This document shows positions 7,088-15,418 of a stretch of DNA of 64,000 nt, piece by piece. The stretch's first letter is position 1. Each line of letters opens with the position of its first letter. Source of the stretch: a virus; IMG/VR virus record IMGVR_UViG_3300041964_000014, positions 1 to 64,000 of that record, one strand, 5' to 3'. The notes under the pieces are model-generated. The model was given only the letters and a program-made list of their open reading frames with translations. It was not told where the DNA came from and ran no database searches. Made by a program: the position numbers and the translations under genes.

Positions 7088-7804
7088 TTACAAATTTAGT
7101 AGTGCTTTCGTAGTTTGACGAAGATACTTAACCTCGATTAAAGTATGACCTTTCTTATTTTTTCGGACGGCATTGCTTGTTTTCCCTCCTTTCTGAAAAG
7201 CCGAAGCACGTCGAGCGATAGTGTGTAGGTGTCTGTAGTCTAACTGTAAGTAGTCTAACCATTCTTTAGTACTCATTTCTACATTGTCTATGTCCGCTTC
7301 TATCTGATCAATGAGAACATTAGCACAACCAGGATGCTCTTGAGCCGCTATGTTGAATTGTACTTGCTGTTGCTCTAGTTCATCGAGACGCTGAGTACGT
7401 TCTGTTAGTAACAGCATCTGTTGTTCTTGTGCTGCGGCTTTAGACTGAATATCTTGCAGTATCTGAACTATTCCGGAAATATCTGCTTGCTGTTGCTGTA
7501 AAGCCTTTTTAGCTATAGAGAATGCTTTAACTAGATTTAGTTTGGCTTGTACAACCTGTGTAGTATTCACACTTAGAGTCATCAAAAAAGTGGACTGATC
7601 TTCCGTAAGTAAATAGTACTTCTCTGGTTGACCTCTTCCGACTATTTCCCCGACCTCCAGTCGGAGTATTCCAAAGGCTTGTTCTGTCTGGTCTTTGAAT
7701 CTTTCTAACGTCCGTTTAAAAGACTCATGCTGAATACCCAATTCTTCAGCTATCAAACGAGAGTCTACTAGAAGTTGTCCGTTTATGTTCTGAATTTCTA
7801 ACAT
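7088..7804 (-). CDS. Rha-like phage antirepressor, paralogue 3
   Basis: A 238-residue protein with LLVDSRLIAEELGIQHESFK and YYLLTEDQSTFLMTLSVNT in the N-terminal domain, a Gln-rich coiled coil at about 110-155 and the shared C terminus (HPGCANVLIDQIE; IEVKYLRQTTKALLNL). It differs from paralogues 1 and 2 in having no ribbon-helix-helix gene opposite, but it keeps an upstream inverted repeat at 7837-7868. Confidence 0.8.
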   Translation of the reverse strand: MLEIQNINGQLLVDSRLIAEELGIQHESFKRTLERFKDQTEQAFGILRLEVGEIVGRGQPEKYYLLTEDQSTFLMTLSVNTTQVVQAKLNLVKAFSIAKKALQQQQADISGIVQILQDIQSKAAAQEQQMLLLTERTQRLDELEQQQVQFNIAAQEHPGCANVLIDQIEADIDNVEMSTKEWLDYLQLDYRHLHTIARRASAFQKGGKTSNAVRKNKKGHTLIEVKYLRQTTKALLNL

Positions 7805-7836
7805 GGTATAATGGTTACGTTAATAGGTTTCCATTT

Positions 7837-7868
7837 AGCCATCTGACTTATCACTAGCTCAGATGGCT
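7837..7868. promoter_or_regulatory. 10-bp inverted repeat upstream of Rha paralogue 3
   Basis: AGCCATCTGA (7837-7846) and TCAGATGGCT (7859-7868) are perfect inverted copies with a 12-base loop. Nearby, CTTGTCAA occurs twice in tandem (about 7893-7911); on the minus strand this gives TTGACA, a -35-like element. Confidence 0.55.
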
Positions 7869-7947
7869 ATTAGTAGATTAGCCTATAAAAGAACTTGTCA
7901 ATCCTTGTCAAAATATATTATTATCGTTTCAACGCCGCTAAGGGATA

Positions 7948-8238
7948 TCAAATAATGGTTTCGTTTACACTAGCTTCAAAACCAAAAGTAGATGCTGATG
8001 GATTATCTAAATTAAAGTATGTAGGTAGATAGTACAAATCGCTGGGACGCCCTCCCTGTGGAGTTTCCCCCGTAATCAGGGAATAGTCAAAACCTTCTTC
8101 AAAGTTATTCTTTAGTACATCTACCAGTTTGTCTTTACGGGAATAGCCTAGCCACTGCCAAGCATTTTCTAGAGGTACAGGGAAGGTTTCTTCGGATTGA
8201 AAGTAGTATTGTGCGTGAGATAGATTAAAATCTGTCAT
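7948..8238 (-). CDS. short AntA-like antirepressor
   Basis: Preferred start ATG 8238 (MTDFNLSHAQYYFQ), giving 96 residues. FPVPLENAWQWLGYSRKDK...GFDY...PQGGRPSDLYYL matches the N-terminal domain of the protein at 59630-60376 (FPVDFEQAYVWLEYSRKD...VDFK...SQGGRPTEIIKL), an AntA-type antirepressor fold. The C-terminal part present there is absent, and the end reads ASTFGFEASVNETII, so this copy is truncated or an intentionally short form. Divergent from a ribbon-helix-helix gene. Confidence 0.65.
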   Translation of the reverse strand: MTDFNLSHAQYYFQSEETFPVPLENAWQWLGYSRKDKLVDVLKNNFEEGFDYSLITGETPQGGRPSDLYYLPTYFNLDNPSASTFGFEASVNETII

Positions 8239-8266
8239 AATTAAGTAAATCCTTAAGTGTTGTTTT

Positions 8267-8302
8267 AGCCACAAGAGTCATTTAATAGTCGCTCTTGTGG
8301 TT
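8267..8302. promoter_or_regulatory. 11-bp inverted repeat upstream of AntA-like gene
   Basis: AGCCACAAGAG (8267-8277) and CTCTTGTGGTT (8292-8302). The stem is almost identical to the one at 2046-2078, which suggests the same regulator may recognise both. Confidence 0.6.
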
Positions 8303-8351
8303 ATCTTTATGTTATAGTTTTTATAGTGAAATTGTCAAGCGAGTAAATAGT

Positions 8352-8510
8352 ATGACTGAGAAAAAAGCTAGGTTCTTTTTTAAGGGAACTCCTGAGTTAC
8401 ACAAGCAAGTCAAATTAATGTCAGTAGAAACAGGAAGAACACTGGAAAGCATTTGTATCGAAGCACTTGAACAGTGGTTAGAGCGTCAGCAGGATAATAG
8501 TCCGAAATAA
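8352..8510 (+). CDS. ribbon-helix-helix regulator (52 aa)
   Basis: Start ATG 8352 chosen because the fold begins there: strand KKARFFFKGT, helix PELHKQVKLMSVETG, helix TLESICIEALEQWLERQQ. The final codons NSPK and stop are encoded by an AGTCCGAAATAATAAG repeat, exactly as in the gene ending at 54151. Divergent from the AntA-like gene. Confidence 0.75.
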   Translation: MTEKKARFFFKGTPELHKQVKLMSVETGRTLESICIEALEQWLERQQDNSPK

Positions 8511-8521
8511 TAAGAGTAATT

Positions 8522-8565
8522 AGCCTTTTAATTAAACTGTAGTTAGTACTAGTAATTAAAAGGCT
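8522..8565. terminator. hairpin terminator
   Basis: AGCCTTTTAATTA (8522-8534) pairs with TAATTAAAAGGCT (8553-8565), 13 perfect pairs around an 18-base loop. Confidence 0.65.
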
Positions 8566-8572
8566 ATAACTT

Positions 8573-8767
8573 ATGTACTATTTAAGTGATATAAATACTA
8601 TCGAATTTAAAGCCAGCAAAGGTTTTAGTAGAAAAGTAGCTTATGTACTTAACGAGGCTAAAGCAGGTAAGCTACATAGCGGTAGTAAAGCAGGTAAAAA
8701 AGTTAGGAATAAGAAACAAGCGTTAGCAATAGCGCTTAGTGTGGCTAAAAAGGAATACGGTAAATAA
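8573..8767 (+). CDS. tagged DUF6496-like small basic protein
   Basis: Begins MYYLSDINTIEF, the same hydrophobic-SDI leader seen on the head-region tagged proteins (compare MYYLSDINTINF at 26536). The rest (NEAKAGKLHSGSKAGKKVRNKKQALAIALSVAK) matches a widespread small basic family (DUF6496-like) found in bacteria and phages. It lacks the ARKKGSKDKKK cluster. It is the only tagged gene on the plus strand and far from the head genes. Function of the family is unknown. Confidence 0.65.
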   Translation: MYYLSDINTIEFKASKGFSRKVAYVLNEAKAGKLHSGSKAGKKVRNKKQALAIALSVAKKEYGK

Positions 8768-8769
8768 GT

Positions 8770-9027
8770 ATGATTAAACTACTAACAAGGTTAAGAAATA
8801 AAGTCCCTATTTATTTCGGACTCAACTGCGTTATACATAGTATCGATGTAGGATACCCCGGTATTTATTTATGGCTAGGTAAACTTGCTATTAGTTTAGG
8901 TGGTTATGATGACCCGGATATTCAATGGTATAAGAACACTGAACCTAATTACCCATACGGTATCTATATTAAGCTAGGTAATTTTGAGTGGTCTAATTGG
9001 AATTTAGACAGTGAGCCTTTACCCTAA
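8770..9027 (+). CDS. small phage paralogue family member
   Basis: An 85-residue protein with IDVGYPGIYLWLGKLAISLGG in the middle and EPNYPYGIYIKLGNFEWSNW at the end. It is a close paralogue of 9517-9762 and more distantly of 5698-5981 and 9060-9520. A repeat copy at 8814 encodes IYFGL. Aromatic/Gly-rich, beta-like; no known domain. Confidence 0.65.
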   Translation: MIKLLTRLRNKVPIYFGLNCVIHSIDVGYPGIYLWLGKLAISLGGYDDPDIQWYKNTEPNYPYGIYIKLGNFEWSNWNLDSEPLP

Positions 9028-9059
9028 GTAGATTGATGTAGTTAATTTAAGGAGTAAGT

Positions 9060-9520
9060 ATGTTAAATAGATTAAAGTCTCTTATTGGTTTCGGACGTAA
9101 TGAAGTCGAGTGGTACGAAGAAGACCCACCTAATTACGGTATGGCAGTAGCTGTAGGTTGGCTAGCTTTTCGTATCGGGCACTCGGTATCGTTCAATAAA
9201 ACCTGGCAATGTACTTATCCTTTTATATTCAAGTCAACTATTTAGTTCAAGGAATTTATGGTACAAAACAATCTGAGTTTTGTTTACTGTATACGCACGA
9301 GCATGGTTGGTATATTAACATTTCTTATTTAGACCTTCGCTTAGATAGCTTAGATTTTGTGGCTTTGTTTCAAGCTATTAAGAAGAAGGTAAAGAATGAG
9401 ATAGTACCTGAAGAGTTTAGGCAGCCTCCATCTCCTCCCAATATTCTAATAGAGATTGATACATCAATAGACTGGAAAGAAAAAGTTAGATTAGCTGCTA
9501 GGAAAGTAGATAAGGTATGA
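9060..9520 (+). CDS. small phage paralogue family member, long form, frame broken
   Basis: Starts MLNRLKSLIGFGRNEVEW after an AAGGAG site. The core AVAVGWLAFRIG matches the family. The frame ends early at 9245, but the -1 frame (9209-9520) continues well (YIQVNYLVQGIYGTK ... RKVDKV) and its end overlaps the next ATG. One added base at about 9200-9215 gives 153 codons. The related gene at 5698 has its break at the same place in the fold. Confidence 0.5.
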
Positions 9521-9762
9521 AAGGTATTAGTTGTATTAAAAACTATTTCCCACCATGTTTAGGAATGAAAGCCGTATCCACTAGTATTGATGCAGGATAC
9601 CCAGGAGTATACCTATGGATTGGTAAGTATGCTATCGGATTTGGTGGGGAAAAAGTATCTAATTGTGGATACTCAGAACCTAACTATCCTTACGGTATTT
9701 ATATTAAACTAGGCAATTTTGAGTATAGTAACTGGGACTTGAGTGAGGAGTCTATCCCATGA
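9517..9762 (+). CDS. small phage paralogue family member
   Basis: An 81-residue protein (IDAGYPGVYLWIGKYAIGFGG ... EPNYPYGIYIKLGNFEYSNW), about 60 percent identical by eye to 8770-9027 over the shared part. The start overlaps the previous stop (ATGA), and its stop overlaps the next start, so it sits in a coupled operon. Unknown function. Confidence 0.65.
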   Translation: MKGISCIKNYFPPCLGMKAVSTSIDAGYPGVYLWIGKYAIGFGGEKVSNCGYSEPNYPYGIYIKLGNFEYSNWDLSEESIP

Positions 9763-10028
9763 CCCCATTAAATAGACACGTTATTCCAGATGTACCTGTA
9801 GTATTTGAACAGAAGGATTGGGATAAAGTTGAATACGAAAGATGGTTAGTTAAAGCTGGATATAGTAAAGGTCAAGTAGTTCCCGCTAAAGGAGATACTT
9901 TTCTCGCTTATTGGACACATCCCACACGTACTAGGATACTTGTTTGGTACAATAACACTCAAACAAGAGTCGGCAGCGCTTGCTGGGATGGTGATGAGAA
10001 TAGGAAAATTAACACTTTTCCTTTTTAG
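9759..10028 (+). CDS. hypothetical protein (89 aa)
   Basis: ATG 9759 overlaps the upstream stop by four bases. Trp/Tyr-rich (WDKVEYERWLVKAGYSKG; LAYWTHPTRTRILVWYNN), apparently soluble and beta-rich. Last gene of the plus-strand run before a repeat copy (10050) and terminator. No domain recognised. Confidence 0.55.
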   Translation: MTPLNRHVIPDVPVVFEQKDWDKVEYERWLVKAGYSKGQVVPAKGDTFLAYWTHPTRTRILVWYNNTQTRVGSACWDGDENRKINTFPF

Positions 10029-10082
10029 TAAATTAAGTATTAGTGAGTAGTCCGAAACAATAAGGCTGCCAGCAAATTAAAA

Positions 10083-10115
10083 GCCCCCTCAGTTATCTAA
10101 GGGGGTTGTGTTTTT
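10083..10115. terminator. terminator
   Basis: CCCCCT (10084-10089) pairs with AGGGGG (10100-10105), followed by TTGTGTTTTTG on the plus strand; convergent with the homing endonuclease gene. Confidence 0.75.
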
Positions 10116-10131
10116 GTATAGGGTGTAGCTA

Positions 10132-11238
10132 CTATTTCGGACTAAAGAACCTATCCAACTTTCTCCACTTACGATCTAAACGAAGTGGGTTGCTACCGTC
10201 ACAGAAGTGGTATAACCATTCGATGTTGTTTTTGCCTTGCATATTTATAACCCCGTATATGTCATTACGCTTAGTTAGACAGATGGCAGCGGTGTAACCA
10301 AAATATCTTAACTTGCTAGTCATCCATTCTAAGAAGGGTAGACTACCAGCTAATTGGATATTGAATATGCGATTAGATAATTCTATACGAATAGATCCAT
10401 CCCCCTCGATAGCTCCTCGAAGATAATGCCCAAAGTATTCGTCAGGAATTTGTGGTATGACAAAGTTGTATGTTTTGTTAGGAACTATTCCATATTTATC
10501 CACCCATACTTGGAAACCAGAATTAGTAATACGCCAACAAGATTGTAATCCCGCTTTAATTATCTGATTGCCTATTACAGAGTCTTTTGGTTGGTAAGTA
10601 TGCAAACGAAATCTGTCTACCTCAATAAATTGAGAAAACCTTTCAATAATATACGCATCTCCCGCTTGTAGAGCCAACTGATATCGGTAATTGTTTTCTC
10701 TTTCAACTATGCAACCATCTGTTGCCGCCCACCCTAACCAGTAGAATAACTCAGGACATTCGGTACTTAGCTTGCTTTCGTTTATTTTAAGATGTGGATA
10801 TGTAAGTCGAGCGGTATTAGTATTATCTAATATATTTCTTACATGACCATGAGATAGCTCTACTATCTCCCCTATCTCACGTAGGGTTAATCCTTCTTCA
10901 TGGAGTCGGATTACTTTGTTATTTCGCTCTAGAATACTTGCTTGGTATAAATCGCTGATTATAACTGAAATAGTTGGTTTAGCTTTTTTGTACTTAACTG
11001 ATAACTCATTAATGTCTAAACCTAATTCAAAGTCTTCTCGAATAGCGGTGTCTCTGCTTCTGTGTTCGGACGTACATACCCGTGTTCTCCCACGAATTTC
11101 TATATTGGCATCTCGTAGTAGCTTTCGGCAGGTCTTTGGATGAATACACAACAAAGTAGCTAGAACCTCTACGTTTTCACCTTGTTGGTATCTAGCTACA
11201 AATTCGTCTTTAGTATTTTGAGTTAACTTGGCTGCCAT
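10132..11238 (-). CDS. LAGLIDADG homing endonuclease with HTH repeats
   Basis: A 368-residue protein. The N-terminal third has several helix-turn-helix-like repeats (VEVLATLLCIHPKTCRKLL; LTLREIGEIVELSHGHVRNIL). The rest has the two LAGLIDADG motifs, YWLGWAATDGCI (about 173-184) and YLRGAIEGDGSI (about 283-294), with the catalytic Asp in each. Such enzymes cut intron- or intergene-free alleles and spread. It is inserted between the tube candidate and the next small genes. No intron boundaries were identified. Confidence 0.85.
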   Translation of the reverse strand: MAAKLTQNTKDEFVARYQQGENVEVLATLLCIHPKTCRKLLRDANIEIRGRTRVCTSEHRSRDTAIREDFELGLDINELSVKYKKAKPTISVIISDLYQASILERNNKVIRLHEEGLTLREIGEIVELSHGHVRNILDNTNTARLTYPHLKINESKLSTECPELFYWLGWAATDGCIVERENNYRYQLALQAGDAYIIERFSQFIEVDRFRLHTYQPKDSVIGNQIIKAGLQSCWRITNSGFQVWVDKYGIVPNKTYNFVIPQIPDEYFGHYLRGAIEGDGSIRIELSNRIFNIQLAGSLPFLEWMTSKLRYFGYTAAICLTKRNDIYGVINMQGKNNIEWLYHFCDGSNPLRLDRKWRKLDRFFSPK

Positions 11239-11331
11239 TTAGAACCTCAAATGCTTTCTTTATTAATTATAGCATTTTTGGTTGTGTACCTTACTAAATT
11301 TAGTAAGTGTCGATGGCTGAAACCTTTATGA

Positions 11332-12132
11332 TTAGCAAGAAACGAAGAGTCCCGTATACTCCATCTGGTACGGGAAGCAGTCCCCCGAAACCTGATTCAA
11401 AAAGAAAGGTAATTCTAAGTTCTCTGCTCCAGTATCAAAACCAGAACCTTCAAAGTTAGGAGTTACCTTCTTAGCTGTGAATACAACTACTTCACTTTCG
11501 TTAGTAATCAGAGTAGCGAATAAACTATGAGGTCCAACTACTTGTCCGCCAATACCATAAGTATTGATGGTATAAGGAATTAGTAGTGAGACATACGCAG
11601 CAGCTGTCTTAAGGTTGTCTGAAAACTTAAGTGCACCTGCATCTCCAACAGCGAAGGTATCATCAGTAGCTGGAGAGAAGCCTCCAAACGGCGCTTGAGT
11701 CAGCAGTACTGTTTGGTTGTTCTTTACCACAGAAGCCTGAGATACCGTGTCAGCTGTGATCGTGAAGCCTAGCTGAGTAGCGTTGAGTGCGCCTGGGTAT
11801 TCGTTTTGGAACACCTGTACTGACTTCGGGAGAGCTAGCTGAGTGTTAGTCTTCGCCTGGAAGTAGTTACCAATACGGAATTGCAGAAGTTCTGGCTGCA
11901 TCTGACCATAAGAAATCCGCAACGTCGGTTGTCTGCCCGAAATATAAGAACCAGCACGAGTCATTTCTCCAAGCTGGTTACGGGTCATCTGAATCTTTTG
12001 CTCAATACCATTATCTACAGCAAAAGTAGAAGGAACCGGAAGACACCAAATTAAACCGTCACTTAAACGCTTTAGCCGTAAGTCAGCTAGTCCTTTAAAA
12101 GTACGGTTAATATCGTTAAATACAATAGCCAT
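11332..12132 (-). CDS. major tail tube protein candidate
   Basis: A 266-residue, beta-rich, Gln/Thr/Ala-rich protein (RNQLGEMTRAGSYISGRQPTLRISYGQMQPELLQFRIGN) with a strong start context. It comes after the neck-like genes and its size fits tube proteins. The N-terminal sentence R-x-x-R-L-S-D-G-L-I-W and Gln-Asn pattern have no exact match that I can name, so the call is by position, length and composition. Confidence 0.5.
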   Translation of the reverse strand: MAIVFNDINRTFKGLADLRLKRLSDGLIWCLPVPSTFAVDNGIEQKIQMTRNQLGEMTRAGSYISGRQPTLRISYGQMQPELLQFRIGNYFQAKTNTQLALPKSVQVFQNEYPGALNATQLGFTITADTVSQASVVKNNQTVLLTQAPFGGFSPATDDTFAVGDAGALKFSDNLKTAAAYVSLLIPYTINTYGIGGQVVGPHSLFATLITNESEVVVFTAKKVTPNFEGSGFDTGAENLELPFFLNQVSGDCFPYQMEYTGLFVSC

Positions 12133-12157
12133 AATTAGTCCTTTAAATAATAATTAA

Positions 12158-12745
12158 TTAAGAGTTGGTGCGGGGTTTACGGGCTTTGTTTAGATAATCG
12201 TCTACGTTAATAGAGATAGGATTTAACTCAATAGGGTTACTACCCGCAGTAGCAATAGTAGCGGCATCGTAACCCGATCCACTGTCTTTTACTTGCGTAC
12301 CATCAAATTGGTATAAGGTAGGAACTACTCGAATTACGTTCCCACTAAATACATGGTTTAGTGAAAGAATATATAAAGTAGCATCCACAGTACCGGGGTC
12401 AAAAGTAAGGGTTACTGTACCACCAGCTGTAGCTGCTGCACTTAACACAATAGAACTACCATTAGCAGCGACTGATTGTACTTTAGTATTAGCAGGAATA
12501 CCAGTACCCGTAACACCATCACCAGCACGAACAGAATTAAAACTACCAGCAGCAGCACTAACAGTAGTATTAGTATTAATCGTTGTACAGTTAGGTACTG
12601 TAAAAGTAGAAATAGTTACATCTTCTAGTACTACCGGAATATTAATTCTGTTACCAGATACAACTGGAGTTTTTAAATCAATGCTAGTAGCAAGTGTAGT
12701 AACTGTATCTAATTTAGGACGGCTAATATTACCTGAAATAGGCAT
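12158..12745 (-). CDS. structural protein with beta-rich insert
   Basis: A 195-residue Thr/Val/Ser-rich protein. Residues 45-115 (TISTFTVPNCTTIN...GDGVTGTGIPANTKVQSV) look like the short beta domain common in virion proteins (G-x-G-I-P-x-x-T-x-V). The C terminus is NVDDYLNKARKPRTNS. It lies 25 bases upstream of the tube candidate, so it could be a tail terminator or neck protein. Confidence 0.5.
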   Translation of the reverse strand: MPISGNISRPKLDTVTTLATSIDLKTPVVSGNRINIPVVLEDVTISTFTVPNCTTINTNTTVSAAAGSFNSVRAGDGVTGTGIPANTKVQSVAANGSSIVLSAAATAGGTVTLTFDPGTVDATLYILSLNHVFSGNVIRVVPTLYQFDGTQVKDSGSGYDAATIATAGSNPIELNPISINVDDYLNKARKPRTNS

Positions 12746-12801
12746 ACGCTATTTTCTCCAAAATTTAGCATTTAGTATATCTAAAATATTAACGTATTAA
12801 T

Positions 12802-13308
12802 TTAATTAGTCATAGTAAAGTAGAAATTTAAATGCTCAAAAGCGGGGGGTCCGGCTTCTGTAATATACTCACTACGTCTACCTATTTCACTAGTAAACAC
12901 ACCAGTACGTACATAACTATCTAATAGATAATAGTTAATTTCCCAGCTTACCCATTGCAGTATAGGTAATAGTATTAAGTTATTAGGCATTAATAAGCTA
13001 TAAGAAACTACGGCGCTACTCTCTCTTAAAGTAGTGCGACTTTTAAACATATCACTAGTACGATATACTTTTAGAACTGGATATTCCATTGTTGGAACAT
13101 TACGTTCTCTATAACTACGAATACCATTAACTACAGTAAAATCGGGGGATATTGGTATTTCATTACCCGCACAATCTAGAATAGCTGGTAGTGTATTAGA
13201 TCTAATAACAGATTCATTTAATCTCTGCTTTAAATAAACAGCGAGTTTATGACAAGGTTCATCGAAGAATATATTAGGTTCACTAGGTAAACGATAGTTA
13301 TAGTCCAT
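12802..13308 (-). CDS. neck or tail completion protein candidate
   Basis: Start ATG 13308 is chosen (MDYNYRLPSEPNIFFDEP) because the longer version adds a hydrophobic stretch unlike the rest. The 168-residue protein has no membrane segment. It sits between 13590-14294 and the beta-rich gene in the order expected for head-tail joining proteins. Identification is positional. Confidence 0.45.
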   Translation of the reverse strand: MDYNYRLPSEPNIFFDEPCHKLAVYLKQRLNESVIRSNTLPAILDCAGNEIPISPDFTVVNGIRSYRERNVPTMEYPVLKVYRTSDMFKSRTTLRESSAVVSYSLLMPNNLILLPILQWVSWEINYYLLDSYVRTGVFTSEIGRRSEYITEAGPPAFEHLNFYFTMTN

Positions 13309-13440
13309 AAATATAAAGGTTAGTAATAGTGGATTAAATATATGAAGTACTACAGTAATCAAGTTATGTTTAGGGCTGTGTTTCTGCGTAGTACTATTCG
13401 TAGCTATGAGTGGGTTATTTTCCTCGAAGTAAATAATGTT

Positions 13441-13593
13441 ATGAAAGGTACAACTGCCATCATAGAAACAGAAGGAGAATCTCCTAGAGTAGATAAAGAA
13501 GATTATACTTTGAAAAAACTATGGACTAGCTATCTAACAAGTCTTGGTTATTCTGCTGATAAAATTAGACAAAGCTTTATTAGAAACAGTTAA
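13441..13593 (+). CDS. small hypothetical protein (50 aa)
   Basis: Preferred start ATG 13441 (MKGTTAIIETEGESPRVDKE); a longer frame from 13342 overlaps the divergent gene. Acidic start and basic end (LKKLWTSYLTSLGYSADKIRQSF). It overlaps the end of the convergent gene at 13590 by four bases. It is an unusual plus-strand gene within the minus-strand virion cluster. Confidence 0.45.
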   Translation: MKGTTAIIETEGESPRVDKEDYTLKKLWTSYLTSLGYSADKIRQSFIRNS

Positions 13594-14294
13594 ATCTCAT
13601 CAGTATAATCACTAGCAGCTAAAGGATAGTAATCATTATCCAAACTAACTTCTTCATTGCCTAATACTCTCAAACTAGGGTCTGTTAAAGCAGCATTATA
13701 ACTGTGATAATAATCAGCATTAGCACCTAATGGAACGCCCCGGTGAAACTTGTGGTTGCTAAGAAACTCGCTAGGCTCACTGGCAGCTTTATGTTTTCGG
13801 ACTATTGTGTCGTTGTGTATCAGTACTCGTGTTTGAGTAGTACTAACTGGAATTTCCCCAGGCAATTCAATACGCTTAGGTGGCATTGTACCTGGAGTAA
13901 CTGGTTGTGTCATTATTCCAGGAATGTTAAAGTTGAGTCCCGCAGTTAGCATACTAAGCAAGTTATTAGCGTGAGTTTTTAAACCCATAGTAATGTCTAG
14001 CGGAGAACCTGCTACGTTATCCCAGTAACTGTAAGTAATTAAGTCCGAAATAATAAGGGCTTCAACTATTTCTGTGATAATTAAATGGTTGTTACGTAGT
14101 GGTAATACATATAAATTACTAAGCACAATATCTACATAAGCTTCTTTTTCATTAGCTACATCTTCTATTAGTGCGGGATCTACAGGAGTTGTTGGGTTAT
14201 TAACTGGGTAAGGTGTGTTAGTAGTACTATTGGATAGTAGAGATAATCTGCCTCTAAGTTTCTGAGCTAGATGTGGTATTGTTGTGTACTTCAT
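13590..14294 (-). CDS. virion protein, neck region candidate
   Basis: A 234-residue protein with Asn/Pro/Leu-rich middle (NHLIITEIVEALIISDLI; GLNFNIPGIMTQPVTPGTMPPKRIELPGEIPV). A repeat copy at 14043 encodes LIISDL in frame. Reading order (upstream of 12802 and 12158) fits a head completion or connector protein. No conserved domain identified. Confidence 0.45.
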   Translation of the reverse strand: MKYTTIPHLAQKLRGRLSLLSNSTTNTPYPVNNPTTPVDPALIEDVANEKEAYVDIVLSNLYVLPLRNNHLIITEIVEALIISDLITYSYWDNVAGSPLDITMGLKTHANNLLSMLTAGLNFNIPGIMTQPVTPGTMPPKRIELPGEIPVSTTQTRVLIHNDTIVRKHKAASEPSEFLSNHKFHRGVPLGANADYYHSYNAALTDPSLRVLGNEEVSLDNDYYPLAASDYTDEI

Positions 14295-14327
14295 AATAGT
14301 AGTTAAAGTAATAGTACTATACTAACT

Positions 14328-14495
14328 ATGGATATAATAATTAAACCAACAGCTGCTTTAGAGCATATGCACGTATCTAACGATAGTAAGTTTATCGCTT
14401 TACTACTTAGTACGCAGGGTAAACAATACCTTATAGAACTCCGTATCTTTTTCCAAGACTTATATACCCACGTAATTCTTGCGAGGTTCTATTAG
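14328..14495 (+). CDS. doubtful small ORF
   Basis: ATG 14328 opens 55 codons (MDIIIKPTAALEHMHVSNDS ...), the last 65 bases of which overlap the convergent tagged gene. The first 35 residues look like protein; the end does not. It might be a short gene with a frame error. Listed because it fills the 136-base gap. Confidence 0.25.
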   Translation: MDIIIKPTAALEHMHVSNDSKFIALLLSTQGKQYLIELRIFFQDLYTHVILARFY

Positions 14496-15369
14496 CAGTA
14501 CTAACATATCTACGACCTTCTTGTAGCTGTTCAGTATTAGCAGTAGCACCTACTCCTGCACCAATGGCTGCGCCACCTAATATTACAGCCTTACGATGTT
14601 TCTTTAACTTAGTTAATTTACCAGCTGCTTTTAGATCTCCTAATGCCATTGCAGTTTGTTGTACAACTTGTTTAGCTGTTCCTGTATTAAGACCCGCTTT
14701 TTTCGCTAAATACATTCCTGCAATTCCTGTTCCGGCTGCTGCTAATGCCCCACCGCCTGCTGCACCAATACCTGCGCCGATAGCTCGACCAACTAAACTT
14801 ACTTTACGTTTCTTTTTATCTTTACTCCCTTTACGTCTACCGAATTCAGCTACAGTTTGATCTCCCATACTGTAGTATGCCTTTTTCTTTTTCAACATTG
14901 GAACTACAGACTGAACTATCTTACGTTGATCGGCTTGTTCGGCTTTACTTGCAGGAATTCCCCGACTAGCTATTCTATCTCCGATTGGTTTATTTAAGAT
15001 AAGTTGCTTTTGTATACTATTTAAACGTTGTTGTACTTTTTCCTTATTTTGAGCTTTACGAGATATATTTGTTTTACTAGCTCCCATAAATGCATCAAGT
15101 TCTTCTATTGAATTAATTAAAGGCTTATCTTCGAGTATTGTAGTAATGGGGGATTTAACAGAGATGGATTTATTAGTAGAAACAGGTTTAGCACTACTAA
15201 TAGGTGTCTTTTTCTTTCCTTTTAATGCTAAGTATCCCGCTGTACCTAGTACTGCTAATCCACCCGCACCAATAGCTAGATTACGTAGTGTTCGCTTTTT
15301 CTTATCTTTAGCACCTTTAGTTCTAGCAAAATTAGAGTGTGTTATGTCCGAAATAAATAGGAGTTTCAT
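14431..15369 (-). CDS. double-tagged virion-associated protein (polyprotein-like)
   Basis: A 312-residue protein with two copies of the tag. The N terminus is MKLLFISDITHSNFARTKGAKDKKKR, followed by a Gly-rich hydrophobic segment (about 32-50). Around residues 166-192 there is a second copy, YYSMGDQTVAEFGRRKGSK then DKKKRK, followed by another Gly/Ala-rich hydrophobic segment (about 195-225). The chain therefore looks like two tagged units joined end to end, as expected for a proteolytically split precursor. The first tag is encoded by a TATTTATTTCGGAC repeat (15346). Confidence 0.75.
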   Translation of the reverse strand: MKLLFISDITHSNFARTKGAKDKKKRTLRNLAIGAGGLAVLGTAGYLALKGKKKTPISSAKPVSTNKSISVKSPITTILEDKPLINSIEELDAFMGASKTNISRKAQNKEKVQQRLNSIQKQLILNKPIGDRIASRGIPASKAEQADQRKIVQSVVPMLKKKKAYYSMGDQTVAEFGRRKGSKDKKKRKVSLVGRAIGAGIGAAGGGALAAAGTGIAGMYLAKKAGLNTGTAKQVVQQTAMALGDLKAAGKLTKLKKHRKAVILGGAAIGAGVGATANTEQLQEGRRYVSTANRTSQELRGYISLGKRYGVL

Positions 15370-15418
15370 TTTAATTATTAGTTTTGTGTAGTTAATTATA
15401 GTCCACTAGTTCTGTCTT

